Below are positions 31,982-40,340 of a stretch of 64,000 nucleotides of DNA, piece after piece (the first letter of the stretch is position 1; each line of letters begins with the position of its first letter). Under the pieces are notes generated by a model. The model was not told the origin of the DNA, did no database searches, and saw nothing but the letters and a program-made list of their open reading frames with translations. A program made the translations under genes and the position numbers. The DNA is from Palsa-504 sp963753225 (lineage in GTDB: Bacteria > Actinomycetota > Actinomycetes > Streptosporangiales > Streptosporangiaceae): contig CAVWBQ010000014.1 in NCBI GenBank assembly GCA_963753225.1, positions 186,001-250,000 on the forward strand. Direction: 5' to 3'.

Positions 31982-32734
31982 CTAGCCCGATTTCTGGCGG
32001 GCTTGCGGCGGTTGCGAGTGGAGCCGGGCGAGGACCTTGCGGAGCAGCGCGAGGGCGTGGTAGCCGATGGCGACGGCGATGACGAGCGCCACCGCCGGAT
32101 CGAGCCAGTACCAGCCGCCGGTGGCCAGGATAATTCCGCCGGTGGCCGCGACGCCGGCCGCTGCTGCGGCATCGGCAATGGTGTCCAGCAGGACCGCGGC
32201 GACGGAGAGGTCACCCCCGTCAGCTTCGTCTTCATCATCGGCGTCGCCCCGGAGCACGAGGGTACCGACGGTCATCGTCAGCGCGGCTACACCGCTCACT
32301 ACCAGCACCGGCAGGCCGTGTACCTCCGGGCTACGGGTGACGAGCCGTTCCGCTGCCGCGATGATCACGAGCACCTCCAGGAGAAGCAGCCATCCGCAGT
32401 TGAACAGCGCGGCGAGGTCCGTCGGGGCGGGGCGGCCTGGCGGCCGAGCCCGGCCGGAGGAGGGGGCCGACAGGCGGATAGCGAACAGTGCCAGCGCCAC
32501 CCCAGCGGTGTCCAGCAGGTAGTCGCCGCCTTCGGCGAGGACAGCGAGCGAGTGCGCCGAAAGGCCAACTGTCACCAGGCCAACCACGAGAGCGAGGTTG
32601 AGGACGAGAACAATCATCAAGCGCTGGGGACGAGACACGTGTGGTGATCCAATTAGTCGGCCGGGTGGTCGCTGCCGTCTAACGGCACTGGAGCGCTCGA
32701 ACGGGTCATCGGGCCGGGCCTTAGCAGTGTCCAT
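31982..32734 (-). CDS. Cation-diffusion-facilitator-like metal transporter (short)
   Basis: The protein of up to 250 aa has about six TM helices. It carries two D-x3-D pairs in the positions where CDF transporters bind metal: DYLLD in TM2 and DTIAD in TM5. It lacks the usual cytoplasmic C-terminal domain (typical CDF proteins are ~300 aa), and TM2 has Asp where many have His. Zinc, iron or cadmium export is plausible. The true start is unclear, as neither ATG 32734 nor the GTG near 32640 has a good ribosome-binding site. Confidence 0.8.
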   Translation of the reverse strand: MDTAKARPDDPFERSSAVRRQRPPGRLIGSPHVSRPQRLMIVLVLNLALVVGLVTVGLSAHSLAVLAEGGDYLLDTAGVALALFAIRLSAPSSGRARPPGRPAPTDLAALFNCGWLLLLEVLVIIAAAERLVTRSPEVHGLPVLVVSGVAALTMTVGTLVLRGDADDEDEADGGDLSVAAVLLDTIADAAAAAGVAATGGIILATGGWYWLDPAVALVIAVAIGYHALALLRKVLARLHSQPPQARQKSG

Positions 32735-32782
32735 GTCTCGAAGGACCAGCCGAGCACGGCCCGCGTCCGGACCAGGAGGCCA

Positions 32783-33475
32783 TCAATGTCTTGGAGTCTT
32801 TCTGCATGAATATGCCGACCCGGGGGCTAGCTCGTTGCGCAGCGCCTGACTCTGGATCCGGTCGGCCACGGCGACGCCGTTGCGATCGGTGTCGGCCAGG
32901 GTCGCGCCGGCTGCCAGGAGCATCCGGACGATCTCGAGCTGGAGTTCGCCGGCTCCGGCGGTTCCGCTCGCGCCGGTGGGGGCGACCGCGAGGTGCAGCG
33001 GGGTCGAGCCCGCTTTCCTGGTGACCGCGCAGGGGTCGGCGCCGGCGGACAGCAGCGCGGCGACGGCGGCCGGGCTCCGCGCGCGGACGGCTCGGTGCAG
33101 GGCCGTCACCCCGCCTCGGTCGGGCTGGTCAACCGCCGCTCCGGCGGAGACCAGCAGCTCGATGATGCGCCGTTGGGCGGCCGGGTCCCAGGTCGGCGAC
33201 AGCGGCCGGGCATCGCAGGCGTAGTGCAGCGCCGTCGCGCCGCGCCGGTTGACCCCGTTGACGGGAGTATCGGCGGCGAGCAGCGCACGGGCAGCGTCGT
33301 ACCGGAGGCCGGCCGCGGCCAGGTGCAGGGGCGTGTCGCCCCGGTAGAGCATGTGCGGCAGCTCCGCGACGAGGAGGTCCTCTTCCATGCGCTGTGCGGC
33401 CGCGGCCGCCGTGATCCGGGACGGATCGTTCGCCAGGACCGCCTCGAAGATGGGCTCCACACATCCAGCATGCAC
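32783..33475 (-). CDS. Ankyrin-repeat protein
   Basis: The 230-aa protein contains about four to five ankyrin repeats. Examples are GDTPLHLAAAGLRYDAARAL, GATALHYACDAR, GVTALHRAVRARSPAAVAAL and GSTPLHLAVAPTG. The N-terminus reads VEPIFEAVLANDPSRI. Ankyrin repeats bind partner proteins; the partner here is unknown. It starts with GTG at 33475 (or a GTG five codons downstream) with no strong ribosome-binding site. It is divergent from the Moco-oxidoreductase gene. Confidence 0.85.
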   Translation of the reverse strand: MHAGCVEPIFEAVLANDPSRITAAAAAQRMEEDLLVAELPHMLYRGDTPLHLAAAGLRYDAARALLAADTPVNGVNRRGATALHYACDARPLSPTWDPAAQRRIIELLVSAGAAVDQPDRGGVTALHRAVRARSPAAVAALLSAGADPCAVTRKAGSTPLHLAVAPTGASGTAGAGELQLEIVRMLLAAGATLADTDRNGVAVADRIQSQALRNELAPGSAYSCRKTPRH

Positions 33476-33574
33476 GAAGGGCCTGACAATCCGCAGCGCG
33501 GTCCGGTCAGCACGGCTCGCAGGCGAACGTAACGTATAACGAAGGCTTTAACGCTCGTCCCCGGAGGAAGCCCG

Positions 33575-34636
33575 ATGACTCCAGGCGCTCCCCGGGCTCC
33601 GGGCCGGCTCCGCAAGATCTTGCGGTCGCCCGCGGGAAGGATTACCAACCAGACGCTTCTCGTCGCCTTGGTGCTGGTGTTCGGGACCGGTGTGGCGACG
33701 GTGGCGATCGGATCACCAAGCGGGCGGTGGGCGGCCATCGCCCATGGCATCGCCGGGCTGGTGATCCTGCTGCTCATCCCGTGGAAGAGCCGGGTGATCC
33801 GCGGGGGTCTCCGCCGCGGCCGCGGCACCCGGTGGGCGTCGCTGCTGCTCGCTGCGCTGATCGTCGTCACGTTCGTGGCCGGGCTTGGCTACGCTACCGG
33901 GCTCGTGCGCTCGATCGCCGGCAGGCCGGGGTTGTGGGTCCATATCGCCGTCGCGCTCGTGCTGGTGCCCCTGGCCTTGTGGCACATCGTCGCCCGGCGA
34001 ATCCGCCCGCGGCGGTCGGACCTGTCGCGCCGGACCTTCATGAGGGCCGGCCTGCTGGGCGCCGGGGCGGCCGGGCTCTACTTCGCCGCCGCCGGGGCGG
34101 TCCGGCTTGGCGGACTCTCCGGGGCCGGCCGGCGCTTCACCGGCTCCTACGAGACCGGATCCTTCGATCCGGACGCGATGCCCACCACGATCTGGCTCGA
34201 GGACCCGGTCCCGGCCGTCGATCCGGATAGATGGCGGCTGACTGTCGTGGACGGCACCGGCCGGTACCAGCTGGGGCTGGACGAGCTGTCGGCGTTCGGC
34301 GCCCGGATGCGGGCGACGCTTGACTGCACCTCCGGCTGGTACGCCCGGCAGGACTGGAGCGGCGTGCCGGTCAGCGCCCTGCTCCGCAGCTCCGGGCAGG
34401 CCCGGAGCCTGCTCGTGCACTCCGTCACCGGCTACTGGATCCGCCTGCCGGTGAGCGACATCGGCCGGCTGCTGCTGGCCACTCGCGTCGGCGGGGCTCC
34501 CCTGTCCGTAGGCCACGGCTACCCGCTGCGCCTGGTCGCACCCGGTCGGCGGGGGTACTGGTGGGTGAAGTGGGTCGACCGCATCGAACTCCAGACGACG
34601 CCCTGGTGGTGGCAGCCGCCGTTCCCGGTGACCTAG
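33575..34636 (+). CDS. Membrane-anchored molybdopterin oxidoreductase (sulfite-oxidase fold)
   Basis: The 353-aa protein has four N-terminal TM segments (residues ~25-145) resembling a small cytochrome-b-like or DUF4405 domain. An internal SRRTFMRAG twin-arginine-like segment follows. The C-terminal molybdopterin-binding domain has the Mo-ligating cysteine C251 in ATLDCTSGWYARQDWSG, plus HSVTGYWIRLP and GHGYPLRLVAP motifs. It is likely an extracytoplasmic reductase like MsrP, with its own membrane partner fused on. CGGAGGA precedes ATG 33575. Confidence 0.88.
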   Translation: MTPGAPRAPGRLRKILRSPAGRITNQTLLVALVLVFGTGVATVAIGSPSGRWAAIAHGIAGLVILLLIPWKSRVIRGGLRRGRGTRWASLLLAALIVVTFVAGLGYATGLVRSIAGRPGLWVHIAVALVLVPLALWHIVARRIRPRRSDLSRRTFMRAGLLGAGAAGLYFAAAGAVRLGGLSGAGRRFTGSYETGSFDPDAMPTTIWLEDPVPAVDPDRWRLTVVDGTGRYQLGLDELSAFGARMRATLDCTSGWYARQDWSGVPVSALLRSSGQARSLLVHSVTGYWIRLPVSDIGRLLLATRVGGAPLSVGHGYPLRLVAPGRRGYWWVKWVDRIELQTTPWWWQPPFPVT

Positions 34637-34660
34637 GGCCGTGGGCGAACCCGTGGGACA

Positions 34661-35164
34661 TCAGAGCGCGGCGGCGTAGGCCCCGGCCAGGCGTTCGGCG
34701 ACGCTCGGGCCGTCCCGTTCCGGCGCCGGCTCGCCGAGGTGGACGGTCCGCAGCTCGGCCATGAACTCACGCCACAGCTCCGGGCCGCCGGCGGCAAGCA
34801 GTTCTGCTCGCACCCGTAGCCGCTTCGTGGTCGGGCGGTGGTGCAGGCCCCACTCGCCCAGCTGGGCGAAGACAGGCACCAGCTGAATCGACGCCTCGGT
34901 CAGGCTGTAAGCGGCCCGCCGTCCCGGCCCCGCGTCCTCACGGGTCAACAGGCCGGCGCTGACCAGCCGCTTCAGCCGGTCGGCCAGGATGTTGGAGGCG
35001 ATCCCCTCCTCGGAGCCGGCCAGCAACTCCCTGAAGTAGCGGCGATTGCCGAACATCACGTCCCGCAGCACGAGCAGGCTCCAGCTGTCGCCGAACGCCT
35101 CGACCGCGGCATTGATGGGACAACCCGACCGCGCTGGCTCCGCCAACTCGCACCTCACCCTCAA
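34661..35164 (-). CDS. HxlR-family transcriptional regulator
   Basis: The ~167-aa protein has the HxlR winged-helix pattern CPINAAVEAFGDSWSLLVLR, then FRELLAGSEEGIASNILADR and LKRLVSAGLLTRE. The N-terminal CPI cysteine is typical of HxlR proteins and may be redox active. The start is TTG 35164 or GTG 35158. It is divergent from the DHFR-like gene with TTGCAA motifs in between, so it probably represses that gene. Confidence 0.9.
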   Translation of the reverse strand: MRVRCELAEPARSGCPINAAVEAFGDSWSLLVLRDVMFGNRRYFRELLAGSEEGIASNILADRLKRLVSAGLLTREDAGPGRRAAYSLTEASIQLVPVFAQLGEWGLHHRPTTKRLRVRAELLAAGGPELWREFMAELRTVHLGEPAPERDGPSVAERLAGAYAAAL

Positions 35165-35169
35165 ACTGG

Positions 35170-35222
35170 TTGCAATCTACCACCAGATGGTCTAGCGTGG
35201 GCCCACCGATTGCAATTTGCAA
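35170..35222. promoter_or_regulatory. TTGCAA repeats, probable HxlR operator
   Basis: TTGCAA occurs at 35170-35175, 35210-35215 and 35217-35222; the last two are separated by one base. They lie in the 79-bp gap between the divergent hxlR and DHFR-like genes. The sites are self-complementary hexamers. Confidence 0.55.
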
Positions 35223-35243
35223 GCAGATCGCAGGAGGCGACCG

Positions 35244-36188
35244 ATGAGCGACACCAAGCCGCAGACCGCGGACGGGAAGGTGCTCTTTCACTTCGCGATG
35301 TCCCTGGACGGGTTCGTGGCCGGGCCGGACCACGCGATGGACTGGATGACCGGGGTCTGCGTCCGGCCTGGCCTGCACGACGAGTACGTCAAGACGACGG
35401 GCGCCATCCTGGGCGGCCGGAACGGCTGGGACCAGGCCATCGACGGCAGCCGCCCGTACGGCGGCGCGTGGCAGGGGCCGATCTTCGTACTCACCCACCA
35501 CCCCGAGGACGCGGCGCCCGCCGACGGCGTCACGTTCCTGACCTGCGGCCCGGCCGAGGCGGTGCGGATCGGGCTGGCGGCGGCCGGCGGCAAGAACCTC
35601 GAGGTGTTCTCGCCCACCATCGGCCGCCAGCTGCTCGAGCTCGGACTGATCGACGAGGTCGACCTGCACATCGTGCCGGTCCTGCTCGGCGACGGCATCC
35701 GACTGTACGACAACCCCGGCGGCAAGCCGGTCCGCCTCCACCGGGTCGGCGAGAGCGATCCTAGGTCGGCCGTGAACGTCCGGTACCGGCCCGCCGCGTT
35801 ATGGACGGTCAGCGAATTATCGATGTCAACGGCGTCAAGCTGTGCGTGGACACTACTGGCGACGCGGCTGATCCCGCGATCCTGCTCATCGGCGGCATGG
35901 GCAGCTCGATGGACTGGTGGGAGGAGGAATTCTGCCAGCGGCTGGCAAGCGGTCAAGGCCAGGGCGGGCGATTTGTCATCCGCTACGACCATCGTGACAC
36001 CGGGCGGTCGGTCAGCTACCCGGCCGGGGCGCCGGGGTACACCGGCGCGGACCTGGCGGCCGACGCGGCCGGGGTGCTGGACGCGCTCGGGCGGCATAGC
36101 GCTCACCTGGCCGGTATCTCGATGGGGGGCGCCCTCGCACAGCAGGTCGCGCTGGCTCATCCGGATCGCGTCGACTCGCTGGTGCTGA
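35244..36188 (+). CDS. DHFR/RibD-like reductase with out-of-frame C-terminal extension
   Basis: Residues 1-~185 form a RibD C-terminal/dihydrofolate-reductase-like domain (LFHFAMSLDGFVAGPDHAMD, LGGRNGW, GKNLEVFSPTIGRQLLELGL, VPVLLGDGIRLYD, ending VNVRYRP). Homologues normally stop there at about 190 aa. Here the frame stays open for another ~130 codons, overlapping the hydrolase gene that starts at 35801 in a different frame. The tail is Arg/Ser/Trp-rich shadow-like sequence. The stop codon appears to have been lost by mutation or frameshift. AGGAGG lies six bases before ATG 35244. Confidence 0.82.
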   Translation: MSDTKPQTADGKVLFHFAMSLDGFVAGPDHAMDWMTGVCVRPGLHDEYVKTTGAILGGRNGWDQAIDGSRPYGGAWQGPIFVLTHHPEDAAPADGVTFLTCGPAEAVRIGLAAAGGKNLEVFSPTIGRQLLELGLIDEVDLHIVPVLLGDGIRLYDNPGGKPVRLHRVGESDPRSAVNVRYRPAALWTVSELSMSTASSCAWTLLATRLIPRSCSSAAWAARWTGGRRNSASGWQAVKARAGDLSSATTIVTPGGRSATRPGRRGTPARTWRPTRPGCWTRSGGIALTWPVSRWGAPSHSRSRWLIRIASTRWC

Positions 36189-36721
36189 TCTCGACCAGCC
36201 CCGCGGTCCCGGGCGGCCCGGGCCGGACGGAGCTTCCGCCGATGGCGGAGGACCTGCGGGCCTACTTCGCCGCCGAGGTCAAGCCGGATTGGACCGAACG
36301 GACGGCAGTGATCGATTACCTCGTCGGTTACGAGCGGCGGCTGGAGGGGGCGGAATACTTCGACGAGGCGCACGTGCGCGCGCTCGTGGAGCGGATCGTT
36401 GACCGCACCAGCGACATGGCCGCCAGCATGACGAACCACGCGCTGGCCGAGGAGGGTGAGCTGGCGCGCGGGCGGCTTGACGAGATCGCCGCGCCGGCCC
36501 TGGTGATCCACGGTACGGCCGATCCTCTGTTTCCCTTCGGTCATGGCGAGGCTCTGGCCCGTGAGATTCCCCATGCCGAGCTGCTGCCCTTGGAGGGCGT
36601 CGGCCATCAGGTGCCGCCGCGGCCGTGGTGGACGTCCGTCATAACGGCGATGCTGCGCGGAGCCGGAAGCCCCAGTTCAGCATCTTCTCGGCGTCCTGCA
36701 CGCCGGCCGCTACGCCGGTAG
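35801..36721 (+). CDS. Alpha/beta-fold hydrolase
   Basis: The 306-aa protein has VNGVKLCVDTTGD, oxyanion GGMGSSMDWW, YDHRDTGRS, the nucleophile elbow GISMGGALAQ (Ser near 107), Asp in HGTADPLFP and His in EGVGHQVPP. It resembles the aclacinomycin-methylesterase/RdmC-like group of actinobacterial hydrolases. The start lies inside the DHFR-like open frame. The 3' end overlaps the convergent carboxypeptidase gene by 83 bases, and the last ~30 residues look like read-through tail. Substrate unknown. Confidence 0.88.
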   Translation: MDGQRIIDVNGVKLCVDTTGDAADPAILLIGGMGSSMDWWEEEFCQRLASGQGQGGRFVIRYDHRDTGRSVSYPAGAPGYTGADLAADAAGVLDALGRHSAHLAGISMGGALAQQVALAHPDRVDSLVLISTSPAVPGGPGRTELPPMAEDLRAYFAAEVKPDWTERTAVIDYLVGYERRLEGAEYFDEAHVRALVERIVDRTSDMAASMTNHALAEEGELARGRLDEIAAPALVIHGTADPLFPFGHGEALAREIPHAELLPLEGVGHQVPPRPWWTSVITAMLRGAGSPSSASSRRPARRPLRR

Positions 36722-37631
36722 CAGGGCTGGCCAGGACGACTCCGATCAGCGTCCGGCCGTTCCTGGCCGCCTCGAACAGCAGGCAGTGCCGGGCCGCGTC
36801 GGTGTAGCCGGTCTTGATCCCGATGGCACCCTGATAGGAGCCGATCAGCCCGTCGGTGTTGTCCCACCAGTACTGGTGGTGCCCGTGCGCCTTCGGCAGG
36901 TGGTAGAACCGGAGATCCACGATCGACCGGAAGACCGGGTACCGCATCGCCGCGAGGCCGAGCGTGAGCAGGTCGGACGGCGTGGAGTAGGTCGCGGTCC
37001 CGGTGGGATAGGGCAGCCCGTCCGGCGAGGTGAAATGGGTGTGCGTCATGCCCATCCTGACCGCGGTCGCGTTCATCCGCGCGACGAAGGCATCCAGGCC
37101 GGGGCCGTAGGCGTTCGCGAGGGTATACGCTGCGTCCGCCCCCGACGGCAGCAGCAGCGCCGCCAGCAGTTGCTGCGCCGTGAGCGTGTCTCCCGGGTGC
37201 AGCGCCGCGGTTTCGCCTCCGTACTTCCAGGCGTAGTTGAACGCCGCCTTCGGCACCCGGATCTCCTGCCCGAGCTTGCCGCTCTCCAGCACCAGGAGGG
37301 CGGTCATCACCTTGGTGACACTCGCCATGGGCCGTTCGGTACCAAGATCACGGCTCCACAGCACCTGGCCGGTGGCCGCGTCGGCGAGCACCGCTCCCTT
37401 GGCCTTCACCCCGCCGGGCGCGCCGGTCACCTGGATCGCCGGGCTGGCGGATGGACTGGGATGGGCCGACCCGGCGGGCGGGCGGGGACGGCCCAGCGTG
37501 GCGGACGGACGCGTGCTGGCGGTCGAAGCGTGCATGGCCGCGGGGTGCGGACTGTCTCCCCCGGCGGCGGGCGCGCACGCCGTGACGCCGCCGGCGAGGA
37601 CGGCAACCACGGTCAGCCAGACGATCCGCAT
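36639..37631 (-). CDS. D-alanyl-D-alanine carboxypeptidase (peptidase S11), lipoprotein
   Basis: The 330-aa protein has a lipobox-like N-terminus (LAGGVTAC, C19), then a Ser/Pro-rich linker to about residue 65. The penicillin-binding domain has SVTK (S104, K107), SGAD in the SxN position and IKTGYT as the KTG box. It trims the terminal D-Ala of peptidoglycan stem peptides outside the membrane. SGAD in place of SGN is a mild departure from the family. GAGGG lies seven bases before ATG 37631. The 3' end overlaps the convergent hydrolase gene. Confidence 0.9.
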   Translation of the reverse strand: MRIVWLTVVAVLAGGVTACAPAAGGDSPHPAAMHASTASTRPSATLGRPRPPAGSAHPSPSASPAIQVTGAPGGVKAKGAVLADAATGQVLWSRDLGTERPMASVTKVMTALLVLESGKLGQEIRVPKAAFNYAWKYGGETAALHPGDTLTAQQLLAALLLPSGADAAYTLANAYGPGLDAFVARMNATAVRMGMTHTHFTSPDGLPYPTGTATYSTPSDLLTLGLAAMRYPVFRSIVDLRFYHLPKAHGHHQYWWDNTDGLIGSYQGAIGIKTGYTDAARHCLLFEAARNGRTLIGVVLASPATGVAAGVQDAEKMLNWGFRLRAASPL

Positions 37632-37692
37632 CCTCTTACCCTCGCATTAATTGGTGGCCGGCAGGGACGCGGATGTGTCACAGTCGCGTGGC

Positions 37693-38502
37693 ATGGAGGC
37701 GGACGACGCGGCCCTGCGCGCCTACTACGAGCGGGGCATGGAGCGAGAGCGGCTCAGCGACGGGCGCGGGGATCTAGAGTTCACGCGAACCACCGAGATC
37801 GTGCTGCGCCGGCTGCCGACGGCACCCGCCGTTGTCGCGGACATCGGCGGAGGGCCGGGACGGTACGCGCTGTGGCTGGCATCGCTCGGGCACCAGGTCG
37901 AGCACCGGGACCTGATGCCGCTGCACGTCGAGCAGCTCGCGGCGGACACGGCCGGGATAGCACGGATTCACACCGCGGTCGGCGACGTGCGGGACCTCGA
38001 CCTGCCCGACGCCTCGGTGGACGCCGTTCTGCTGCTCGGGCCGCTCTACCATCTCCTCGAGCGGGCAGAACGGGTACGTGCGCTGCGGGAGTGCGCGCGG
38101 ATCGTCCGGCCGGGCGGGCCGGTGTTCGCTGCCGCGATCTCGCGGTGGGCGGCCCGGATCGACGGCATGCTCCGGGAGCGGCTCTACCTCACGTACCCGG
38201 CGGCGCTCGACCTCATTAACGAGATAGACCGCACCGGGATGCTGCCCCCGCTGCATGAAGGGGCGTTCACCGCCTTCTGCCACCGGCCCGGGGAATTGCG
38301 GGAGGAGCTTGAGGAAGCCGGGCTAGAGGTCATGGACCTGGTGAGCGTCGAGGGACCGGCGTTCATACTCGGCGACCTGGACGCGCGGATGGCGGATCCG
38401 GTCGACCGGTCCGTTGCGCTGGAGGTGGCACGCGCCATCGAACGGGTACCCGAGCTGACCGGCTTCGGACCGCATCTCATCGCCACCGGAATCCGGCTTT
38501 AG
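37693..38502 (+). CDS. SAM-dependent methyltransferase (class I)
   Basis: The 269-aa protein has motif I VVADIGGGPGRYALWL, then the acidic motif EHRDLMPLHV, VGDVRDLDLPDASVDAVLLL and GPLYHL, which define class I methyltransferases. The C-terminal part (REELEEAGLEVMDLVSVEGP) is typical of small-molecule or uncharacterised actinobacterial members. ATG 37693 starts near the fold without a clear ribosome-binding site; a TTG at 37651 is the longest option. Divergent from the carboxypeptidase gene. Substrate unknown. Confidence 0.88.
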   Translation: MEADDAALRAYYERGMERERLSDGRGDLEFTRTTEIVLRRLPTAPAVVADIGGGPGRYALWLASLGHQVEHRDLMPLHVEQLAADTAGIARIHTAVGDVRDLDLPDASVDAVLLLGPLYHLLERAERVRALRECARIVRPGGPVFAAAISRWAARIDGMLRERLYLTYPAALDLINEIDRTGMLPPLHEGAFTAFCHRPGELREELEEAGLEVMDLVSVEGPAFILGDLDARMADPVDRSVALEVARAIERVPELTGFGPHLIATGIRL

Positions 38503-38890
38503 GCGGAGCGGGCAGGCTCGTCCCGCTCGACCTGGTCGACACCACGGCGGGTGACATCAGGCTGCGCTGCATCGTGGAAGAGTTCGGCGGGCTGGAGATG
38601 ACGTTACCGGCGGCCTGGGGTTCGGCGGCCTGAACCATCGCCGGTGCAGACCAAGCCGACTGAACGGGATCGCCGTCTCGGGCGTTTCCGCGGAAACGCC
38701 TTGTGCACGATTTCACAACCCGCGCGATCCGGGCGAGGTCGAGCTTGGTCGCGTCCTCGCTGCCCGGCGCGGCGGTGTAGATGACGATCTTGAGGTCCGT
38801 ATCGCTGTCGTTGAGGACGTCGCAGTCCACGGTGATGTCGCCGATCGACCACTTCGGGCCTGTGCCCTGGTGAGGTTCGGCTGGCGGGGT
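38503..38890. other. 388-bp region with gene remnants and palindrome copy 3
   Basis: There is no complete gene. On the plus strand at 38507-38632, codons read LVPLDLVDTTAGDIRLRCIV then EEFGGLEMTLPAAWGSAA and a stop, without a start codon. On the minus strand, from about 38850 down to 38715, codons read CDVLNDSDTDLKIVIYTAAP then GSEDATKLDLARIARVVKS before losing sense at palindrome copy 3. Both look like pieces of real proteins of unknown family. The stretch appears to be decayed coding DNA. Confidence 0.4.
38681..38700. repeat. Palindrome copy 3
   Basis: A perfect 20-bp palindrome, GGCGTTTCCGCGGAAACGCC, lies in decayed non-coding sequence. It contains the same 16-bp core as copies 1, 2 and 4. 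The minus-strand remnant loses protein-like character exactly here. Confidence 0.85.
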
Positions 38891-39682
38891 CTAGGTTCTG
38901 AGCGGGATCCAGGTTCCGTGGTCGCTGAGGCGAAGCCGCGCGGCCAGGCCCGCGTCATCGAAGGCGCGGGCGAGGTCATCGCGTCCCTCGCTGAAGTGGG
39001 CCCAGCCGTCGTAGTGGGCCGGGATGACGACGCCGGACCCCAGGACCGCGGCCGCGGCGGCCGCCCGGATGCTGTCCAGGCTCAGCGCGCGGTCCCGGAA
39101 CTTGCCCGGGACGCGGGCGGCGCCGGCGTGCAGGACGACCGCGTCGATGGCCCGGGTGCGCCGGACGATCTCGGTCACGGTCCGGACGGAGGCGTTGTCC
39201 CCGCTGACGTAGACGGCAGGCAGGTCGTGCCCGGACAGGACGAAGCCGATGACCTCGCAGTTGACGAAACCGTCGGCGTCACGCTCGGCGTCTTCTGGGC
39301 CGTGCACGGCGGGAACGGCGGTCACGATCAGGTCGCCGCCGTCGGGACATCGCACGGTATGACTGGTCCACGGGGCCAGGCCGACGGCCGGCGGGCCGAG
39401 GCGCCCGGCTCCGCCGCGGGTGGTCAGCACCAGCGGGGCGGCGAGGGCCAGGGCGCGGCCACGGTCGTCCAGGTTGTCGGGATGGTTGTCGTGGCTGACC
39501 AGCACCAGGTCCACCGGCCCGAACTGGTCCTCGGCGACCGCGGGGCCGGCCGTCTTGGTGAGGTAGCCGTGGGGACCGGGGGCGTCGAAGGTGGGGTCGC
39601 TGACGATGCGCAGCCCGCCGAGGTCGAGGACGGTGGTCGGGCCGCCCACCACCATGGCCGCGCAATCCTGTCTCGTGATCAC
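38891..39682 (-). CDS. MBL-fold metal-dependent hydrolase
   Basis: The 263-aa protein has the UlaG-like metallo-beta-lactamase pattern: VLVSHDNHPDNLD (an HxNHxDN variant of HxHxDH), AVPAVHGPED, YVSGDNASV and PAHYDGWAHF. The Asn in place of the second His of the first motif is seen in this subgroup. It is expected to hydrolyse a phosphate ester, lactone or similar bond using one or two metals. It is followed by the PNPOx-like gene on the same strand 45 bp away, reading in from upstream. Substrate unknown. Confidence 0.86.
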   Translation of the reverse strand: MITRQDCAAMVVGGPTTVLDLGGLRIVSDPTFDAPGPHGYLTKTAGPAVAEDQFGPVDLVLVSHDNHPDNLDDRGRALALAAPLVLTTRGGAGRLGPPAVGLAPWTSHTVRCPDGGDLIVTAVPAVHGPEDAERDADGFVNCEVIGFVLSGHDLPAVYVSGDNASVRTVTEIVRRTRAIDAVVLHAGAARVPGKFRDRALSLDSIRAAAAAAVLGSGVVIPAHYDGWAHFSEGRDDLARAFDDAGLAARLRLSDHGTWIPLRT

Positions 39683-39726
39683 GGCTCCACCCTACGGGCC
39701 ACCGGTCTGGCCGGGCGGCCCTCTGG

Positions 39727-40242
39727 TCACCCCTCGGGATTGCCCTGGGCCAGCTTGAGCAGGAAGCCCGGTACCCGGCCGCCGCCGAAGTCGTAATAGC
39801 GTGCCCACCGCGGCTGGATGGTGATCCGGGCCATCTGCTGGTACATCGACCGCACGGCCGCTTCGAACTGGCGGCCCTGCTCGTCATCCATCTTCTTGGT
39901 GGAGGCGGCGAGGTACTCGTCCGGCACGCCGTCGACGATCTCGATGGCGGCCTCGCCGCGTACGGACAGGAACCGGCCGGGCGTCCCCTGGTCGGTGTCG
40001 ATGGTGAGCGCGACATGCGGGCGGGCGGCCATCGCGCGGGCCTTCGGCGAGCTGGGCGCGGTGCAGACGATGATGTGCTCTCCGGTCCAGTGGAATCCGA
40101 TGGGGATCACCCGGGGGAAACCGTCGGGCCCGGTATAGGCCAGGCGCGTCAGGGTCTGGGTGGCGAGCAGGTCCCGGGCGCCCGGGTGATCGAGCTCCCC
40201 GACCTGGGATGCGTGCTCGGTGTGCGGCTGCGGCTGGTCCAT
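39727..40242 (-). CDS. Pyridoxamine-5'-phosphate-oxidase-like split-barrel protein
   Basis: The 171-aa protein has LATQTLTRLAYTGPDGFPRV, IPIGFHWTGEHIIVCTAPSS, PKARAMAARPHVALTIDTD and a C-terminal RWARYYDFGGGRVPGF. This is the pattern of flavin- or F420-binding split barrels. AGGAG lies six bases before ATG 40242. It is divergent from an HxlR regulator with two clear palindromes between them, so it probably belongs to that regulator's response. Exact cofactor and substrate unknown. Confidence 0.87.
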   Translation of the reverse strand: MDQPQPHTEHASQVGELDHPGARDLLATQTLTRLAYTGPDGFPRVIPIGFHWTGEHIIVCTAPSSPKARAMAARPHVALTIDTDQGTPGRFLSVRGEAAIEIVDGVPDEYLAASTKKMDDEQGRQFEAAVRSMYQQMARITIQPRWARYYDFGGGRVPGFLLKLAQGNPEG

Positions 40243-40263
40243 GGTCTTCTCCTGTCCTGTTGA

Positions 40264-40321
40264 TTCCTTTAAGGAACTGACAAGACGGTACGCTAGCACA
40301 GTAAGTTCCCTTAGGGAACTT
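40264..40321. promoter_or_regulatory. Two HxlR-type palindromic operators
   Basis: TTCCTT-T-AAGGAA (40264-40276) and AAGTTCCCT-T-AGGGAACTT (40303-40321) are perfect palindromes with the shared half-site TTCC(C)T. They lie between the divergent PNPOx-like gene and the hxlR-type gene, 42 bp apart centre to centre. Autoregulation by the adjacent HxlR protein is the simplest reading. Confidence 0.8.
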
Positions 40322-40340
40322 TTAAGGCTAAGATGGCATC

